A stretch of 64,000 nt of DNA from Luteimonas endophytica. Lineage in GTDB: Bacteria > Pseudomonadota > Gammaproteobacteria > Xanthomonadales > Xanthomonadaceae. Where the stretch lies: the NCBI RefSeq assembly GCF_029887875.1, contig NZ_JARXRM010000045.1, positions 172,409 to 236,408 on the forward strand, given 5' to 3'. The notes under the pieces were generated by a model that saw nothing but the letters and a program-made list of their open reading frames with translations, was not told where the DNA came from and did not search any database. Positions within the stretch are counted from its first letter, which is position 1. Every line of letters starts with the position of its first letter. The position numbers were made by a program, and so were the translations under genes. Positions 62,505 through 64,000 of this stretch are shown here, piece after piece.

Positions 62505-64000
62505 ATGCAAGTCCCGACACGCCCGTTCCGCGGCCTGGCCGCATTCTTGCTGTTCGCGTGCCTGCTGGTGGCCATCTCGATGCCGGCCGCCTGGGCCGCG
62601 ATCGACGCCAATGCGCTCGGCGCCCGCTACGACGCCTCGCAGACCAACATCGCCTTCCGGGTGTACTCGGCGCGCGCCACCCGCATCGAGGTGTGGGTCT
62701 ACGACACGCCCATCGGCGCGCCCGAGGCAGCGCGCTACGTGCTGACGAAGGATCCGGCCAGCGGCATCTGGTCGCGCACCGTCCCGGTCGCCGAGTTGCG
62801 CGATACCCACGGCGTGGCCGATACCGTGTACTACGGCTACCGCGCCTGGGGGCCGAACTGGCCGCACGCCGGTGGCTGGACGGCAGGCAGCACCGTCGGC
62901 TTCGTCGCCGATGTCGACGCCGCCGGCAACCGCTTCAACCCCAACAAGCTGCTGATCGATCCGTACGCGCGCGAGATCAGCCACGACCCGCTCACTCCCG
63001 CCTGCACCGACGGCACCGTCTACGCCAGCGGTGCGGCGCACCGCCACAAGGACAGCGGCCCCTGCGCCAGCAAGGGCATCGTGCTGGCGCCCGACGCCAC
63101 CTCCACCGGCAGCAGGCCCACGCGTGCGCTGAAGGACGAGGTGATCTACGAGGTGCACGTGCGCGGCCTGACGATGAACGACACCGGCGTGCCGGCCGCG
63201 CTGCGCGGCACCTATGCCGGCGCCGCGCTCCAGGCCGGCTACCTGGCCGGTCTCGGGATCACCGCGGTCGAGTTCCTGCCGGTGCAGGAAACCCAGAACG
63301 GCACCAACGACGTCGATCCGTCCTCCACCGCCGGCGACAACTACTGGGGCTACATGACCCTGAACTACTTCGCGCCCGACCGCCGCTATGCCGCCGACAA
63401 GTCGCCGGGCGGCCCCACGCGCGAGTGGAAGGCGATGGTGAAGGCGTTCCACGACGCCGGCATCAAGGTCTACGTCGACGTGGTCTACAACCACACCGGC
63501 GAGGGCGGCGCCTGGGGCGGAAGCGACGGGCTGACCGTCTACAACCTGCAGTCCTGGCGCGGGCTCGACAACCCCACCTACTATTCGCTCACCGCCGATC
63601 GCCAGCACGCCTGGGACAACACCGGCGTGGGCGGCAACTACAACACCCGCAACCCGCTGGCGCAGGACCTGATCGTCGATTCGCTGGCCTACTGGCGCGA
63701 CGAGCTGGGCGTGGATGGCTACCGTTTCGACCTGGCCTCGGTGCTCGGCAACACCTGCCAGCACGGCTGCTTCCATTTCGACAAGATGGACCCGGGCAAC
63801 GCGCTCAACCGCATCGTCGCGGAACTGCCGCCGCGGCCGGCGGCCGGCGGCAGCGGGGTCGACCTGATCGCCGAGCCGTGGGCGATCGGCGGCAATTCCT
63901 ACCAGGTCGGCGGCTTCCCGGCGGGCTGGGCGGAGTGGAACGGAATCTATCGCGACACGCTGCGCAAGAAGCAGAACCAGCTCGGTGTAGCGGCGGTGCC
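62505..64000 (+). CDS. Secreted isoamylase (GH13 glycogen/starch debranching enzyme), N-terminal part
   Basis: 498 residues before the window ends; the family is ~750-780 long. A signal peptide (ending SMPAAWA, ~residue 31) precedes IDANALGARYDASQTNIAFR, closely matching mature Pseudomonas amyloderamosa isoamylase. Following parts match in order: the starch-binding-like N domain (VYYGYRAWGPNWP), VIYEVHVRGLT, LGITAVEFLPVQETQN, DVVYNHTGEGG, the nucleophile region VDGYRFDLASVLG and the acid/base region DLIAEPWAIGGNSYQ. It hydrolyses alpha-1,6 branches of glycogen or amylopectin outside the cell. The start is fixed by AGGAGGT and the signal peptide. Confidence 0.93.
   Translation, partial: MQVPTRPFRGLAAFLLFACLLVAISMPAAWAAIDANALGARYDASQTNIAFRVYSARATRIEVWVYDTPIGAPEAARYVLTKDPASGIWSRTVPVAELRDTHGVADTVYYGYRAWGPNWPHAGGWTAGSTVGFVADVDAAGNRFNPNKLLIDPYAREISHDPLTPACTDGTVYASGAAHRHKDSGPCASKGIVLAPDATSTGSRPTRALKDEVIYEVHVRGLTMNDTGVPAALRGTYAGAALQAGYLAGLGITAVEFLPVQETQNGTNDVDPSSTAGDNYWGYMTLNYFAPDRRYAADKSPGGPTREWKAMVKAFHDAGIKVYVDVVYNHTGEGGAWGGSDGLTVYNLQSWRGLDNPTYYSLTADRQHAWDNTGVGGNYNTRNPLAQDLIVDSLAYWRDELGVDGYRFDLASVLGNTCQHGCFHFDKMDPGNALNRIVAELPPRPAAGGSGVDLIAEPWAIGGNSYQVGGFPAGWAEWNGIYRDTLRKKQNQLGVAAV

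Overview
The window is GC-rich chromosomal DNA that most resembles the Lysobacteraceae/Xanthomonadaceae (Lysobacter, Luteimonas, Pseudoxanthomonas type). The evidence is a glutaredoxin-rhodanese fusion typical of that group, a homodimeric pyruvate dehydrogenase E1, a malic enzyme/PTA fusion, and at least ten copies of a ~105-bp palindromic intergenic repeat that begins GTAGGAGCG and ends CGCTCCTAC (SMAG/REP-like). I saw no rRNA, tRNA or CRISPR array. The taxon is an inference, because no marker gene is present.

0-16 kb: the end of frmA with fghA (glutathione-dependent formaldehyde oxidation), an ABM monooxygenase, a Dph6-like PP-loop protein, a DsbA/HCCA isomerase-like protein, type II NADH dehydrogenase, a coupled pair of exported amidohydrolases (one lacking the metal ligands), AMP nucleosidase, a three-domain Grx/A-type/rhodanese protein and a polysaccharide deacetylase. 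A minus-strand operon follows: phasin with a histone-like tail, MaoC-phosphotransacylase fusion, acetate kinase, small membrane protein. A possible FNR/Anr box lies upstream.

16-36 kb: a wrecked P-type ATPase, a methyltransferase, an SGNH hydrolase, an AlaA-type aminotransferase, RsgA, a probable glutamate locus (LysR regulator, gltS, DUF1611/DgcN-like) with a LysR-type palindrome, maeB, a histidine kinase with two response regulators, a periplasmic OB-like protein, aceE, and an AraC remnant fused by overlap to a secreted alpha/beta hydrolase that carries a metal-binding domain.

36-54 kb is an accessory island: lower GC, decayed regulators and IS remnants, and two paralogous three-gene RHS operons. 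In each operon the RHS polypeptide is split. A long Sec-exported YD-repeat shell ends in a stack of fibronectin-III-like modules. A short second protein, overlapping it by ATGA, has its own signal peptide and carries the RHS core and a variable toxin tip. An overlapping immunity gene follows. The two operons share a nearly identical core and differ completely in the tip. This split, doubly secreted RHS design is the most interesting system in the window.

54-64 kb: a lipoprotein, a TetR/metallo-hydrolase divergent pair with a palindromic operator, a DUF885 protein, small exported proteins, a HAD phosphatase, an SDR enzyme and the start of a secreted isoamylase that runs off the window.
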